Shown one piece after another: positions 8,677-18,453 of a stretch of 64,000 bases of DNA. The stretch is from NCBI RefSeq assembly GCF_900115125.1, contig NZ_FOVJ01000004.1:124001-188000 (forward strand), in the 5' to 3' direction. The position numbers and the translations under genes were made by a program. Position 1 is the first letter of the stretch. Each line of letters opens with the position of its first letter. Origin of the DNA: Nitrosospira briensis (GTDB lineage: Bacteria; Pseudomonadota; Gammaproteobacteria; Burkholderiales; Nitrosomonadaceae). The notes below the pieces were generated by a model, which saw only the letters and a program-made list of their open reading frames with translations, did not search any database and was not told the DNA's origin.

Positions 8677-11085
8677 GTGTTGGACGGATGGCGGCGATCC
8701 GGTTATTTTTTGACAGCAATATTTCTTACTCTCTACACCGCGTTAACCAATGCCAAAATCCAGACTCTCCCTGATCGCTTCCGTTGCAACCCGTCCGGTA
8801 TGTTGTCGCTAACCTTTCCGTCAACCTGGGCTACCCGCATTGAATCTCAGCTCCTGGATGGAGAGAGGGTTCTCGCCTGGATGGAAACCGATCTGGACGC
8901 CCACTTGTATTTTTCACCAGGCTTGGTAGTCGCTACCAATAAGCGGTTGCTAGCCACTGCCGAGAAGGGCGAAACCTGGCAGGGCTGGCCGTATCGGCAG
9001 GGATTGACGCTTGCGCGTTCCGACCATTCGGGCGTAGGCAGCCTCGAGCTTGTTGACGAGAACTCGCTGCTTGCCGGCTGGCATTATACGCTTGCGAGCG
9101 ATACCGCAGCCGGACGTCTGGTCGAGCAATTTACCCAACAACTTGCTTATCGGTTTACCGGCGAACTACCCCCCCCGGCAGTCCAGGCTAGATGCCCCAA
9201 GTGTCATTGGCCGCTGGATGCGCCGCTATTACCGGGTGAGGAAGAGTGCGCCGCGTGCAGCAGGGAAGCCGAGACGCCACCTTCGACGTGGACGCTGTTG
9301 CGCTTGTGGCGTTTTGCCAAACCCTATCAATGGCGGCTCCTCACCGGTTTCTTGCTGACGCTGGGCAGCACGGCAGCGGCGCTGGTGCCACCATACATGA
9401 CCATGCCGTTGATGGACAACGTGCTGATTCCCTATCAGAACGGCAAGCCCATCGATGTTGATCTGGTCATATTTTATCTGACCGGCCTGCTTGGCGCCGC
9501 AATTATGGCATGGGCGCTGGGCTGGACGCGCACCTACATGCTGGCGCTGGTTTCCGAACGCATCGGAGCCGACCTGCGCACTGCCGCCTACGAACATCTT
9601 CTTAAACTCTCGCATGCCTATTTCAGTGGAAAACGCACTGGCGACCTGATGGCGCGGATTGGTTCGGAAACCGATCGCCTCAACATTTTTTTGTCACTGC
9701 ACCTGCTTGATTTCGCGACCGACGTGCTGATGATTGGCATGACGGTAATCATTCTGGTTTCGATTGATCCCTGGCTCGCGCTGGTAACCCTGGTGCCGCT
9801 GCCCATCATCGCCTGGCTGATCCATCTGGTACGCGACAGATTGCGCACAGGATTTGAAAAGGTCGATCGTGCGTGGGCCGAGGTTACCAGCGTGCTTGCC
9901 GACACCATTCCAGGGGTACGGGTTGTCAAAGCGTTTGCGCAGGAGAAGCGTGAAGCAACGCGTTTCCGGGCAGCAAACGAGCGCAATCGGGAAGTCAACG
10001 ACCGCGTCAACAAGGTTTGGTCGTTATTTACGCCGACCGTTACACTGCTGACCGAGATTGGCCTGCTCGTCGTGTGGGTCTTCGGTATCTGGCAAGTATC
10101 AAAAGACGAAATCACGGTTGGCGTACTGACCGCGTTCCTGGCTTACATCAGCCGTTTCTACATGCGGCTCGATTCGATGAGCCGCATTGTTTCGTTTACA
10201 CAAAAAGCGGCAGCAGGCACCAAACGTATCTTTGAAATACTTGATCACGTTTCCAGTGTTCCCGAACCTGCTCAGCCCGTGCACCTGCCCGTGGTCGAGG
10301 GGCGGATCGAATTGCGCGGCGTGGGATTTCGCTATGGCACGCGGAGTGTGACGCGAGACATCAGCATGATCATAGAGCCGGGGGAAATGATCGGCCTGGT
10401 AGGGCATAGCGGATCCGGCAAGAGCACGATCGTCAACCTTATATGCCGGTTTTACGATGTCACGGAAGGTGCAATTCTTCTGGATGGAGTGGATATCCGT
10501 TCGCTGCGAGTAGCCGAATACCGCAAGCACATCGGCCTTGTTCTTCAGGAGCCCTTCCTGTTTTTCGGGACCATTGCCGAAAACATTGCTTACGGCAAAC
10601 CCGACACGCCGCGAGAGGAGATTGTTGCCGCAGCCAGGGCTGCTCACGCTCATGAATTTATTTTGCGTCTGCCTTACGGTTACGACTCCCTGGTGGGCGA
10701 GCGGGGACAGGCTCTTTCGGGAGGTGAGCGCCAGCGCATATCGATCGCGCGCGCACTACTGATCAATCCGCGTATCCTGATCCTCGACGAGGCTACTTCC
10801 TCTGTCGATACGACCACAGAGAAAGAAATACAGAAAGCGCTTGAAAACCTGGTGCGCGGTCGTACAACGATTGCCATTGCCCACCGCCTCTCCACCCTGC
10901 GGGATGCCAGCCGGCTGATCGTCCTGGACCGCGGAAGCATTGTCGAGGTCGGCAACCACAAGGAATTGATGGCACGCGAAGGCCATTATTACCGTCTCTA
11001 TCAGGCTCAGGCCCGCAACGTGGATACTGAACCTGACTCGCGCAGACCGGAGATTGATCGCAAGGTCGAGGAAGGCCGGGAATGA
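8677..11085 (+). CDS. ABC transporter, fused permease/ATPase, cyanophycin-cluster type
   Basis: 802 residues from a GTG at 8677; an ATG at 8800 (761 residues, MLSLTFPSTWATRIESQL) is an equally plausible start. Order: an N-terminal soluble domain, a small four-Cys zinc ribbon (CPKC at about 173-176, CAAC at about 191-194), a six-helix type-1 exporter domain, then the nucleotide-binding domain with Walker A GHSGSGKST, signature LSGGERQRISIARA and Walker B ILILDEATSSVD. Gene order with a DUF1854 protein and cphA genes matches the cyanophycin-metabolism-associated ABC transporter of beta-proteobacteria. The transported substrate is not known. The 4-bp overlap with the next gene implies co-translation. 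Confidence 0.85.
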   Translation: MLDGWRRSGYFLTAIFLTLYTALTNAKIQTLPDRFRCNPSGMLSLTFPSTWATRIESQLLDGERVLAWMETDLDAHLYFSPGLVVATNKRLLATAEKGETWQGWPYRQGLTLARSDHSGVGSLELVDENSLLAGWHYTLASDTAAGRLVEQFTQQLAYRFTGELPPPAVQARCPKCHWPLDAPLLPGEEECAACSREAETPPSTWTLLRLWRFAKPYQWRLLTGFLLTLGSTAAALVPPYMTMPLMDNVLIPYQNGKPIDVDLVIFYLTGLLGAAIMAWALGWTRTYMLALVSERIGADLRTAAYEHLLKLSHAYFSGKRTGDLMARIGSETDRLNIFLSLHLLDFATDVLMIGMTVIILVSIDPWLALVTLVPLPIIAWLIHLVRDRLRTGFEKVDRAWAEVTSVLADTIPGVRVVKAFAQEKREATRFRAANERNREVNDRVNKVWSLFTPTVTLLTEIGLLVVWVFGIWQVSKDEITVGVLTAFLAYISRFYMRLDSMSRIVSFTQKAAAGTKRIFEILDHVSSVPEPAQPVHLPVVEGRIELRGVGFRYGTRSVTRDISMIIEPGEMIGLVGHSGSGKSTIVNLICRFYDVTEGAILLDGVDIRSLRVAEYRKHIGLVLQEPFLFFGTIAENIAYGKPDTPREEIVAAARAAHAHEFILRLPYGYDSLVGERGQALSGGERQRISIARALLINPRILILDEATSSVDTTTEKEIQKALENLVRGRTTIAIAHRLSTLRDASRLIVLDRGSIVEVGNHKELMAREGHYYRLYQAQARNVDTEPDSRRPEIDRKVEEGRE

Positions 11086-11555
11086 TTGATAAAACAACCT
11101 TGAGGCTGAGCCGCAACGCATTCGGACGACTGGTGTTTACCGGGGCAGATGGCGAAACGTACGACGGTATAATTCCGGCCCGTGCATTTCCAATCAGCGC
11201 GCCGGATGAAGGTATCGCGCTGATTGACAGATACGGCCATGAACTTGCCTGGATCGACCAGTTGAATGATCTGCCGGGCGAAGTGCGTGAGCTGATCGAA
11301 GCCGATCTCGCCAAGCGCGAGTTCATGCCGGAAGTGACGCGCATTCGCGATGTTTCGAATTATGCTACACCCAGTACCTGGTACGTGGATACCGACCGCG
11401 GCAAGACGTCCTTCATTCTCAAGGGGGAGGAATATATTCGCCGGTTGATGCCGCCAGCGTTGCTGATCACAGATAGCCAGGGCATCCACTTCCTGGTCCG
11501 GGACCGCTTTGCGCTCGATCATCACAGCCGGAAAATACTGGATCGCTTTCTTTAA
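11082..11555 (+). CDS. DUF1854 protein, cyanophycin-metabolism associated
   Basis: 157 residues, starting at an ATGA overlap with the ABC transporter stop. Markers of DUF1854 are DGIIPARAFPISAPDEGIAL, HELAWIDQLNDLP, EFMPEVTRI near the middle and a conserved centre STWYVDTDRGKTSFILKGEE. The family is small, soluble and of unknown activity. It is found beside this type of ABC transporter and cyanophycin synthetases in beta-proteobacteria, which suggests an accessory role in polymer metabolism or in coupling the transporter. No signal peptide. Confidence 0.85.
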   Translation: MIDKTTLRLSRNAFGRLVFTGADGETYDGIIPARAFPISAPDEGIALIDRYGHELAWIDQLNDLPGEVRELIEADLAKREFMPEVTRIRDVSNYATPSTWYVDTDRGKTSFILKGEEYIRRLMPPALLITDSQGIHFLVRDRFALDHHSRKILDRFL

Positions 11556-11873
11556 CCCGATCTATGAATAAAGCTGCTTCGAGTAGCAGAGAGTCACCCA
11601 ACCTTGGTGATATACCTTGTGATCGGGCTTCCCATTGTTTCTCGTAGATTGATTCCCATCTCAAACACACTCGCTTTCTCCCGAAGTTCATCACCGTCGT
11701 CCAAAGGACAAAATGGGGCAGTCTGCCTCTTGCTTATACCCATCGGACAGATGCGCAAGCTGAAAGCTCTTGCTGTAAGTCAGTACGTCGGCTCCCGGTT
11801 TTCATGGATGGTGGTTTTTCCCATCACTCGCTCAAACCGGTTCGACAAGGACGTTGGCAAGAGCTTCCCGTTG
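11556..11873. other. Intergenic, no gene seen
   Basis: About 320 bases between convergent DUF1854 and carbonic anhydrase genes. No supported reading frame and no strong hairpin with a T run were found; short frames here are not family-like. Confidence 0.4.
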
Positions 11874-12821
11874 TTATACGGACAGGTCCAATCCACGATG
11901 CTGTCGTTTTCCGCGACGCACTGTAAAACCGATTAGTCCCAGTCCAGCCAGCAGCATGGCATATGTCTCCGGTTCCGGAACGGCCGCAGCGACGTTTGAT
12001 ACATCAGCGGTGAGCGGAAGCCCCTCGATGTTAATCCCAGGAACAAGCGAGCCGAGCGCATCAGTCGCAAGCCAGGGTTCGGCGAATCCCGGCACATCGG
12101 TGAGTATAAGGCGCCCGTTAAGTGGTTGGACCTCACGCGTATTGCCTTCGGGAAATAGCGACTCGAAGGCGTCAATTTGATTCTCTGACATATACAGCGG
12201 TTGAGCCAGGTCGACCCAAGTTACACCTTCAGAAAATGGAGGAGTCGTCAGTGAACCGGAGTAGCGGAAAGAATTCAGATTATCTGGCACAAGCGTATTC
12301 AGATCGAAGTGGTCGACGTGGTTTACGTCGGCGGTAGTCTGCGGTAAATCAGAGAAAATCGGATCAAGGGAGCTGTTATGGCCACCCTCTTTGATCCATC
12401 TGCCTACGACTAGCAGATTATCGGCGGAATCGGTGAATACCAGGTGCATTTCCATTGGACTTGCCTGGCCATTGAGTAAATGCTCTGAAGGAGCATGGAA
12501 GTGAAACTGCGCCAAATCCCATTTATGACCGGAAAGCTTCAACGCACCGTCGCCTACGTTGATATTGGCTCTGATCGTTGATTCATGATCGGGTGAGCCG
12601 TTATTGACGATATCAAGGGATGTATCGGAGCTTAATGTAAAATTCAAATCAGGCAGTTTACTGAAATAGGTATTGTCCGAGCGAATGTCAATGGGACTTT
12701 GCCGTTCCAGTCTCGCAAGGATGTTATCCAGCGGACCGGCATGCGCCGCGGGTAAACCGGACAGGAAAAGGGCTGAAATGAAAGGGGCTGATTGCAGTAA
12801 CCGGAACGCAGATGTGCTCAC
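11874..12821 (-). CDS. Alpha-carbonic anhydrase with PEP-CTERM sorting tail
   Basis: 315 residues from a GTG at 12821, chosen because AGGAGG sits 6 bases upstream and a signal peptide follows at once (FISALFLSGLPAAHA). The frame is open to 12905 but lacks a ribosome site there. The alpha-class catalytic core is visible: RQSPIDIR, AQFHFHAPSEHLLNG (two zinc His plus the HAPSEH block), the third zinc His in MEMHLVF, and SLTTPPFSEGV. It hydrates CO2 outside the cytoplasm. The C-terminus is a PEP-CTERM signal: VPEPETYAMLLAGLGLIGF followed by an arginine-rich end, so the enzyme is expected to be processed by an exosortase and kept at the cell surface or in the matrix. Confidence 0.93.
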   Translation of the reverse strand: MSTSAFRLLQSAPFISALFLSGLPAAHAGPLDNILARLERQSPIDIRSDNTYFSKLPDLNFTLSSDTSLDIVNNGSPDHESTIRANINVGDGALKLSGHKWDLAQFHFHAPSEHLLNGQASPMEMHLVFTDSADNLLVVGRWIKEGGHNSSLDPIFSDLPQTTADVNHVDHFDLNTLVPDNLNSFRYSGSLTTPPFSEGVTWVDLAQPLYMSENQIDAFESLFPEGNTREVQPLNGRLILTDVPGFAEPWLATDALGSLVPGINIEGLPLTADVSNVAAAVPEPETYAMLLAGLGLIGFTVRRGKRQHRGLDLSV

Positions 12822-13560
12822 AGAAGGCCTCCTGAAATAAGATATGGATATATCGAAGGGGGGGCAGAAATTAGGGCCCCATAGAAAGTTAGCATACTTC
12901 CTCATAGGTGAAAAGCGGCGTAAGTCTCAATGACATGCGATGCTACTAGCTATGGAGCGCTGTTGCGGGCTGCGGCGACGCGAGGACTTGTAGTCTCGCT
13001 GGCATTGAACGGAGCTGTCGGGACTTGGAGACAGTAAAACTTCTATTGCACCAGTCATTTAACATCGCTTGAGGCTGTAGCTGTCGGCAAATAGAGACAG
13101 GAGCGGGTTTATCTTTAGTTCAAGCTACTGTTTATTATCATCTATTAGGCTGGCATGATAAATGCTTTAATCTTTCTCGCCTGGCGGCTTGTACCGGCAA
13201 GTAATGAGTGGCCGTAGACGTGCTCGTTGCACGAGCGTTCGGGATTAAAACCCACGAGGCAACAGGGTGAGCGTAACAATTTAATGCCTCAAACTTAATC
13301 AGACGACGTTCGGCAAACGGCTGCCAAAAACGGCCACACTAGCCATCAATAAAACTTAGTGGCAAACGAGCCAACCGTTACCGTGCGGCCTGGCTCTTGG
13401 GAGCGAGGGCGTCCAGGATGAAAGAGCGGGAGTCCGAATTTTGTTTCAACAACCTGCCAGTAGGTTTGTGTTCAACAGGATTGATCAGCCCGGCTGTAAA
13501 CCGATTCCCGTCAACAGCGTTAGTTCGATCTTGACTAACTTCCCGCGAGAATCCTATTTT
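12822..13560. other. Divergent intergenic region before cphA-prime
   Basis: About 740 bases between the divergent carbonic anhydrase and cphA-prime. The frames that extend into it (to 12905 leftward and from 13441 rightward) lack ribosome sites and homology. A 5-bp-stem hairpin (13222-13236) is present but weak. The length suggests regulatory sequence for both genes; no promoter could be assigned with confidence. Confidence 0.4.
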
Positions 13561-15819
13561 ATGCTGGCCTATGCAGATACGAGCAGTGACTCGACAAACG
13601 CTGATGCAGTTAGTAGAGATATCAGATTTATAGAGATTCGCCACCTTAACGGCCCTAATATCTGGACCTGCCGCCCGGTGCTTGAGGCAGTTGTCGATAT
13701 CGGCGAACTCGAAGACTTTCCATCCGACACCATCCCCGGCTTTTACGAACGCCTGTCCTCCTGGTTGCCCTCGCTGATTGAACACCGTTGCAGCTACGGC
13801 GAGCCTGGCGGATTTTTGCGTAGGCTCAAGGACGGCACTTGGGCGGGGCACATTCTCGAGCACGTTACGCTCGAGCTGCAAAACCTCGCTGGGATGCCCG
13901 GCGGCTTTGGCAGGGCCCGGGAAACCTCCCTGCGCGGCGTCTACAAGGTAGTGGTTAGCGCCTGGCATGAGGGTATTGCACGGAGCGCCCTTTCCGCGGC
14001 TCGCGAACTGGTGCTGAGAGCGATGGGATATTCGCCCGGCGATGAGCCCTACAATGTAGAGCACGCCATTGCACGCCTGCGTGACATGGTTGAGTCGCTC
14101 TGGCTGGGTCCATCGACCGCCTGTATCGTCGAAGCTGCCGCGAGCCGCAACATTCCCGCCATCCGTCTTCTCGCCAAAGGCAATCTCGTACAACTCGGCT
14201 ACGGCGCCAAAAGCCGGCGCATCTGGACAGCCGAAACGGACTGTACTCCCGCCATTGCCGAGAGCATTTCCCGAGACAAGGATTTGACCAAGGCATTGCT
14301 TCAGTCTTGTGGCGTTCCCGTGCCGGAAGGCCGAATCGTCAACAGCGCTGAAGACGCCTGGCAAGCTGCTCAGGAAATTGGGCTGCCAGTGGTCATCAAG
14401 CCGAGCAACGGCAATCATGGGCGTGGCGTGTTCATTGAGCTAGGCAAGCGTGAAGAAGTCGAGTCCGCGTATCGTGTGGCTTTGGAAGAGGGTGACGGCG
14501 TATTAATAGAACGTTATGTTCAGGGTACGGAACACCGCTTGCTCGTAGTGGGCGGACGCCTCGTTGCCGCAAGTCGCGGCGACTCGGTCTCGGTTACCGG
14601 CGACGGTAAATCGACCGTTGGTGATCTGATCCGGCACCAGATCAATTCGGATCCCCGCCGCGGGACCACTGAAGATCACCCTCTGAATCTTGTCAGCATA
14701 GATGGCATAACGATGATGGAAGTCGCCCGCCAGGGCCTCACGGTCAATTCAGTACCAGCGGCCGGCCTGGAAGTCCTGATTCAGCGTAACGGCAATCATG
14801 CTTTCGACGTCACGGATGAAGTGCATCCGAGCATCGCCGCCGCTGCCTCACTTGCAGCCAGGATTGTGGGCCTGGATATCGCCGGCGTCGACCTCGTGAC
14901 GAGGGATATTTCACGTCCGCTTGCGGAACAGGGGGGGGCGATTGTTGAAGTCAATGCCGGTCCCGGCCTGCTGATGCATATCAAGCCGGTAATTGGCCGG
15001 CCACGTCCCGTTGGCGCGGCTATTGCCGACCATCTCTTTCCAAACCAGGACGATGGCCGTATCCCTGTTGTAGGTATCACCGGCAGTTATGGTAAAACAG
15101 CGGTAGCGCACCTTGTTGCTCAACTGCTGGCGCAAACCGGCAAACGCACCGGACTTGCGTGCAGCGATGGCTTCTATCTCGACCGCAGACAAGTCTATAA
15201 GGGCGACCATGCCAAATGGAAAGCAGCCCACAATATCCTCATGAATCGTTCGATTGAAGCCGCTGTTTTTGAAAACGGCAGTGAAAGCATGCAGGGTGAG
15301 GGGCTCGCCTACGACGGTTGCCATGTTGGCGTCATTACCAATGTCGACCTGACGCGTCATTACGGGCAATACATCGAAACTCCCAAACAGGTTTTCGACG
15401 TACTGCGCACTCAGGTGGATGTCGTGCTGCCCACAGGCGCGGCAGTGCTGAATGCCGGGGAGGCGATGCTTGTGGAAATGGCCGGGCTATGCAACGGGGA
15501 GGTCATATATTTCAGCCTCGATCCCGAATCGACGGTTATACAAGAGCATTGCTTGAACGGTACAGCGGGTATAAACGGCGTGAAAGGCAAACGGGCAGTA
15601 ATAGTTCGCGATGGGGAAATTTTCCTCGTTACCGGCTTCAGCGAACTTTCGCTGTGTAAATTAGCCGATATTCCACTCGCAGGCGGACGTACAATTTACG
15701 AAGCCGAGAACGTTCTCGCCGCAGTAGGGGCTGCATGGGCCCTCGATATCGAACCGGCTCTCATACGTACCGGATTTACTCTCATACGTACCGGAATCGA
15801 AAACTTCTCTGGTGTTTGA
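13561..15819 (+). CDS. cphA': Cyanophycin synthetase-like protein CphA-prime
   Basis: 752 residues from the ATG at 13561 (a TTG at 13441 would add 40 unlikely residues). It has the CphA layout: an N-terminal domain (RHLNGPNIWTCRPVLEAVV), an ATP-grasp domain (VVIKPSNGNHGRGVFIEL, VEVNAGPGLLMHIKP) and a Mur-ligase-like domain. Its P-loop reads GITGSYGKTAVAH, against GTNGKTTTVR in the neighbour, and it ends near the start of the Mur C-terminal lobe, about 105 residues shorter than the neighbour. ATP-grasp adds Asp and the Mur part adds Arg in canonical CphA; here the second activity may be weakened. It lies 63 bp before cphA and is likely co-transcribed. Confidence 0.88.
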   Translation: MLAYADTSSDSTNADAVSRDIRFIEIRHLNGPNIWTCRPVLEAVVDIGELEDFPSDTIPGFYERLSSWLPSLIEHRCSYGEPGGFLRRLKDGTWAGHILEHVTLELQNLAGMPGGFGRARETSLRGVYKVVVSAWHEGIARSALSAARELVLRAMGYSPGDEPYNVEHAIARLRDMVESLWLGPSTACIVEAAASRNIPAIRLLAKGNLVQLGYGAKSRRIWTAETDCTPAIAESISRDKDLTKALLQSCGVPVPEGRIVNSAEDAWQAAQEIGLPVVIKPSNGNHGRGVFIELGKREEVESAYRVALEEGDGVLIERYVQGTEHRLLVVGGRLVAASRGDSVSVTGDGKSTVGDLIRHQINSDPRRGTTEDHPLNLVSIDGITMMEVARQGLTVNSVPAAGLEVLIQRNGNHAFDVTDEVHPSIAAAASLAARIVGLDIAGVDLVTRDISRPLAEQGGAIVEVNAGPGLLMHIKPVIGRPRPVGAAIADHLFPNQDDGRIPVVGITGSYGKTAVAHLVAQLLAQTGKRTGLACSDGFYLDRRQVYKGDHAKWKAAHNILMNRSIEAAVFENGSESMQGEGLAYDGCHVGVITNVDLTRHYGQYIETPKQVFDVLRTQVDVVLPTGAAVLNAGEAMLVEMAGLCNGEVIYFSLDPESTVIQEHCLNGTAGINGVKGKRAVIVRDGEIFLVTGFSELSLCKLADIPLAGGRTIYEAENVLAAVGAAWALDIEPALIRTGFTLIRTGIENFSGV
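15760..15795 (+). repeat. 21-bp tandem duplication at the cphA-prime 3' end
   Basis: The 15-mer CTCATACGTACCGGA occurs at 15760-15774 and again at 15781-15795, a period of 21 bp. It encodes the repeated heptad LIRTGFT/LIRTGIE just before the stop. The exact identity of the copies suggests a recent slip event. Confidence 0.9.
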
Positions 15820-15882
15820 CGACGCGTGAAAACTGAATCAGTAACACCTCCGGATGAACGAGAAACACCAGGAGAACCGTCC

Positions 15883-18453
15883 ATGAAAGTATCACGCGTC
15901 CACGCGCTGCGCGGTCCCAATTTATGGAGCCGTAACACAGCTATAGAGGCGATCGTTTCGTGCGGCGCAACTGAATGTCTCATTGGAGAAATACCTGGTT
16001 TCCCTGTTCGCCTACGCGATCGATTCCCCCAGATCGATTTGCTCCAGTCCGGATCTCCTCATGAACCTGGAACCATGGCTCATGTACTTGAACGTGTTGC
16101 GCTCGGTCTGCAAGTTGAGGCCGGTTGCGTGGTGACCTTTAGCAAAACGGTTCCCACGCTGGAAGCCGGCATATATCAGGTTATTGTAGAGTACAGTGAC
16201 GAAGCGGTTGGCAGGCTTGCCTTCGATCTCGCCGAAACGTTGTGCAATGCAGCGAATGAGGACGCTCCCTTTGATCTGAACGATGCAGTAGCTCGTTTGC
16301 GTGAACTGGATGAGGAAATACGTCTCGGACCCAGCACGAATGCAGTGGTTCGCGCTGCTGTCGCACGTGGTATTCCCTTCCGCAGGTTGACTGATGGAAG
16401 CATTGTTCAGTTTGGCTGGGGTAGCCGCCAGCGTCGTATTCAGGCTGCTGAGACCTGTCTGACCAGCTTAGTGGCAGAGTCGATCGCGCAGGACAAGGAA
16501 TTGACCAAAGCTTTGCTCGACGCTGCCGGGATCCCCATTGCGGCTGGGCGCCGGGTGGCCAGCGCGGAAGATGCGTGGAACGCCACTTGCGAGATTGGCG
16601 CCCCCGTCGTCGTCAAGCCGCTGGACAGCAATCAGGGCAGGGGAGTGGGCGTGAACCTCATGAGCAGGGAGCAGGTGGAAGCCGCTTATGCTGTCGCGGC
16701 TGAGGTCAGCGGCAACGTTCTTGTCGAGCGTTACATTCAAGGCCAGGATTACCGGATGCTGGTGGTTGGCAATAAGCTGATAGCAGCTGCGCGGCGCAAT
16801 CCGCCGCAAATTATTGGTGATGGGGTGCACAGCGTGGGGCAACTGGTGGAGCAGATAAATAGCGACCCGCAACGCGGGGAAGGCCATGCCAACGCGCTGA
16901 CAAAAATCCATTTCGACGAAATTGCACTTGCTCATCTGGCGACCCAGAACTTGACCGCTGATTCCATACCGGCAGAAGGTGAACGTGTTCTGCTACGGAA
17001 TAATGCAAATCTCTCGACCGGTGGAACAGCCACTGACGTTACCGACGATGTTCATCCCGAGCTCGCGGCCCGTGTTGAAGCAGCCGCAGAAATGATCGGC
17101 CTCGACATTTGCGGAGTTGATATCGTTTGTAATAACATGTCAAAGCCGCTGGAAGGGCATGGCGCGGTTATTGAAGTTAACGCAGCACCAGGCCTTCGCA
17201 TGCATTTGCAGCCCTCGTTCGGCAAGGGGCGGGCGGTCGGAGAAGCGATCATTGCGAGCATGTTCAAAAACGGCGATCAAGCGCGTATCCCGGTTGTGGC
17301 GGTGACAGGTACCAATGGCAAGACGACTACGGTTCGCCTTATCGCCAATATCCTTGAATACCAAGGCATGCGCGTCGGCATGACCAGCACTGACGGTGTC
17401 TACATCGAAGGGCAACGCGTTGATACCGGGGACTGTAGCGGTCCCAAGAGTGCGAAAAAAGTATTGCTCCACCCCGATGTCGATGCCGCGGTATTCGAGA
17501 CAGCACGAGGTGGCCTGCTTCGCGAGGGCCTGGGCTTCGACCGCTGCGATGTCGCAGTGGTAACCAATATCGGCATGGGGGATCATCTCGGCCTCTCATA
17601 CATCAATACAGTGGAGGACCTGGCTGCCGTCAAACGTATCGTCGTTCAAAATGTTACACCGGGCAAAGGTATCGCGGTACTGAACGCGGCTGATCCGTTC
17701 GTTGCCAGCATGGCAGCCCATTGCCCCGGTATGGTTACCTTCTTCGCCCGCGATCCGGACAATGCAGTGATTGCCAGGCATCGTGCGCAAGGGAAGCGCG
17801 TGATCTATCTCGATGGTGGCGCAATTGTCGCTTCGGAAGCGGGGACCAAATATCGCATACCGTTGGCGGGAGTCCCGCTTACGCAGAATGGCGCTATCGC
17901 ATTCCAGGTCGAAAACGCAATGGCGGCTACCGGGGCGGGCTGGGCCCTTGGTCTGGATTGGGAAGTGATACGTGCAGGTCTGGCCAATTTTGTCAACGAC
18001 ACGATAACTGCACCTGGCCGTTTCAATCTTTTCCGTCACCGGGGCGCCACGCTTATTGCCGACTACGGCCACAACGCGGATGCAATCCGTGCGCTGGTGC
18101 ACGCCATCGAAAAAATGCCGGCGAAGCGCCGCTCGGTAGTGATCAGCGGCGCGGGAGATCGCCGCGACGAGGACATTCGCCAACAGACTAAAATCCTCGG
18201 CGATGCTTTTGACGAAGTGGTGCTTTACCAGGACCAGTGTCAGCGGGGCCGTGCCGATGGGGAAGTGCTGAGCCTGTTGCGACAGGGGCTGGAGAATGCG
18301 AAACGCGCCCGTGACGTCAAGGAGATACGCGGCGAATTTGGCGCCATAGATGCCGCTTTTGCCAACCTTAAAGCCGGAGAGCTGTGCCTGATCCTCATTG
18401 ATCAGGTGGATGATGCGCTTGGATACATCGCCGAGCGGGTTGAGGCCGGCTAG
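15883..18453 (+). CDS. cphA: Cyanophycin synthetase CphA
   Basis: 856 residues. The start at 15883 has AGGAGA 8 bases upstream and gives the canonical CphA opening MKVSRVHALRGPNLWSRNTA. Domains in order: N-terminal glutamate-synthetase-like domain; ATP-grasp (VVVKPLDSNQGRGVGVNL, VIEVNAAPGLRMHLQP); Mur-ligase centre with P-loop VTGTNGKTTTVRLIA; Mur C-terminal lobe (PGRFNLFRHRGATLIADYGH). It makes multi-L-arginyl-poly-L-aspartate, a nitrogen store, from Asp, Arg and ATP. With cphA-prime, the ABC transporter and DUF1854 protein it forms the cyanophycin block. No cyanophycinase gene is present in the window. Confidence 0.95.
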   Translation: MKVSRVHALRGPNLWSRNTAIEAIVSCGATECLIGEIPGFPVRLRDRFPQIDLLQSGSPHEPGTMAHVLERVALGLQVEAGCVVTFSKTVPTLEAGIYQVIVEYSDEAVGRLAFDLAETLCNAANEDAPFDLNDAVARLRELDEEIRLGPSTNAVVRAAVARGIPFRRLTDGSIVQFGWGSRQRRIQAAETCLTSLVAESIAQDKELTKALLDAAGIPIAAGRRVASAEDAWNATCEIGAPVVVKPLDSNQGRGVGVNLMSREQVEAAYAVAAEVSGNVLVERYIQGQDYRMLVVGNKLIAAARRNPPQIIGDGVHSVGQLVEQINSDPQRGEGHANALTKIHFDEIALAHLATQNLTADSIPAEGERVLLRNNANLSTGGTATDVTDDVHPELAARVEAAAEMIGLDICGVDIVCNNMSKPLEGHGAVIEVNAAPGLRMHLQPSFGKGRAVGEAIIASMFKNGDQARIPVVAVTGTNGKTTTVRLIANILEYQGMRVGMTSTDGVYIEGQRVDTGDCSGPKSAKKVLLHPDVDAAVFETARGGLLREGLGFDRCDVAVVTNIGMGDHLGLSYINTVEDLAAVKRIVVQNVTPGKGIAVLNAADPFVASMAAHCPGMVTFFARDPDNAVIARHRAQGKRVIYLDGGAIVASEAGTKYRIPLAGVPLTQNGAIAFQVENAMAATGAGWALGLDWEVIRAGLANFVNDTITAPGRFNLFRHRGATLIADYGHNADAIRALVHAIEKMPAKRRSVVISGAGDRRDEDIRQQTKILGDAFDEVVLYQDQCQRGRADGEVLSLLRQGLENAKRARDVKEIRGEFGAIDAAFANLKAGELCLILIDQVDDALGYIAERVEAG

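Noticed and set aside
13378-14418. Long open frame on the minus strand opposite cphA-prime
   Set aside because: Antisense to a clear ATP-grasp/Mur gene; composition is that of a reversed coding strand and no motif is present.
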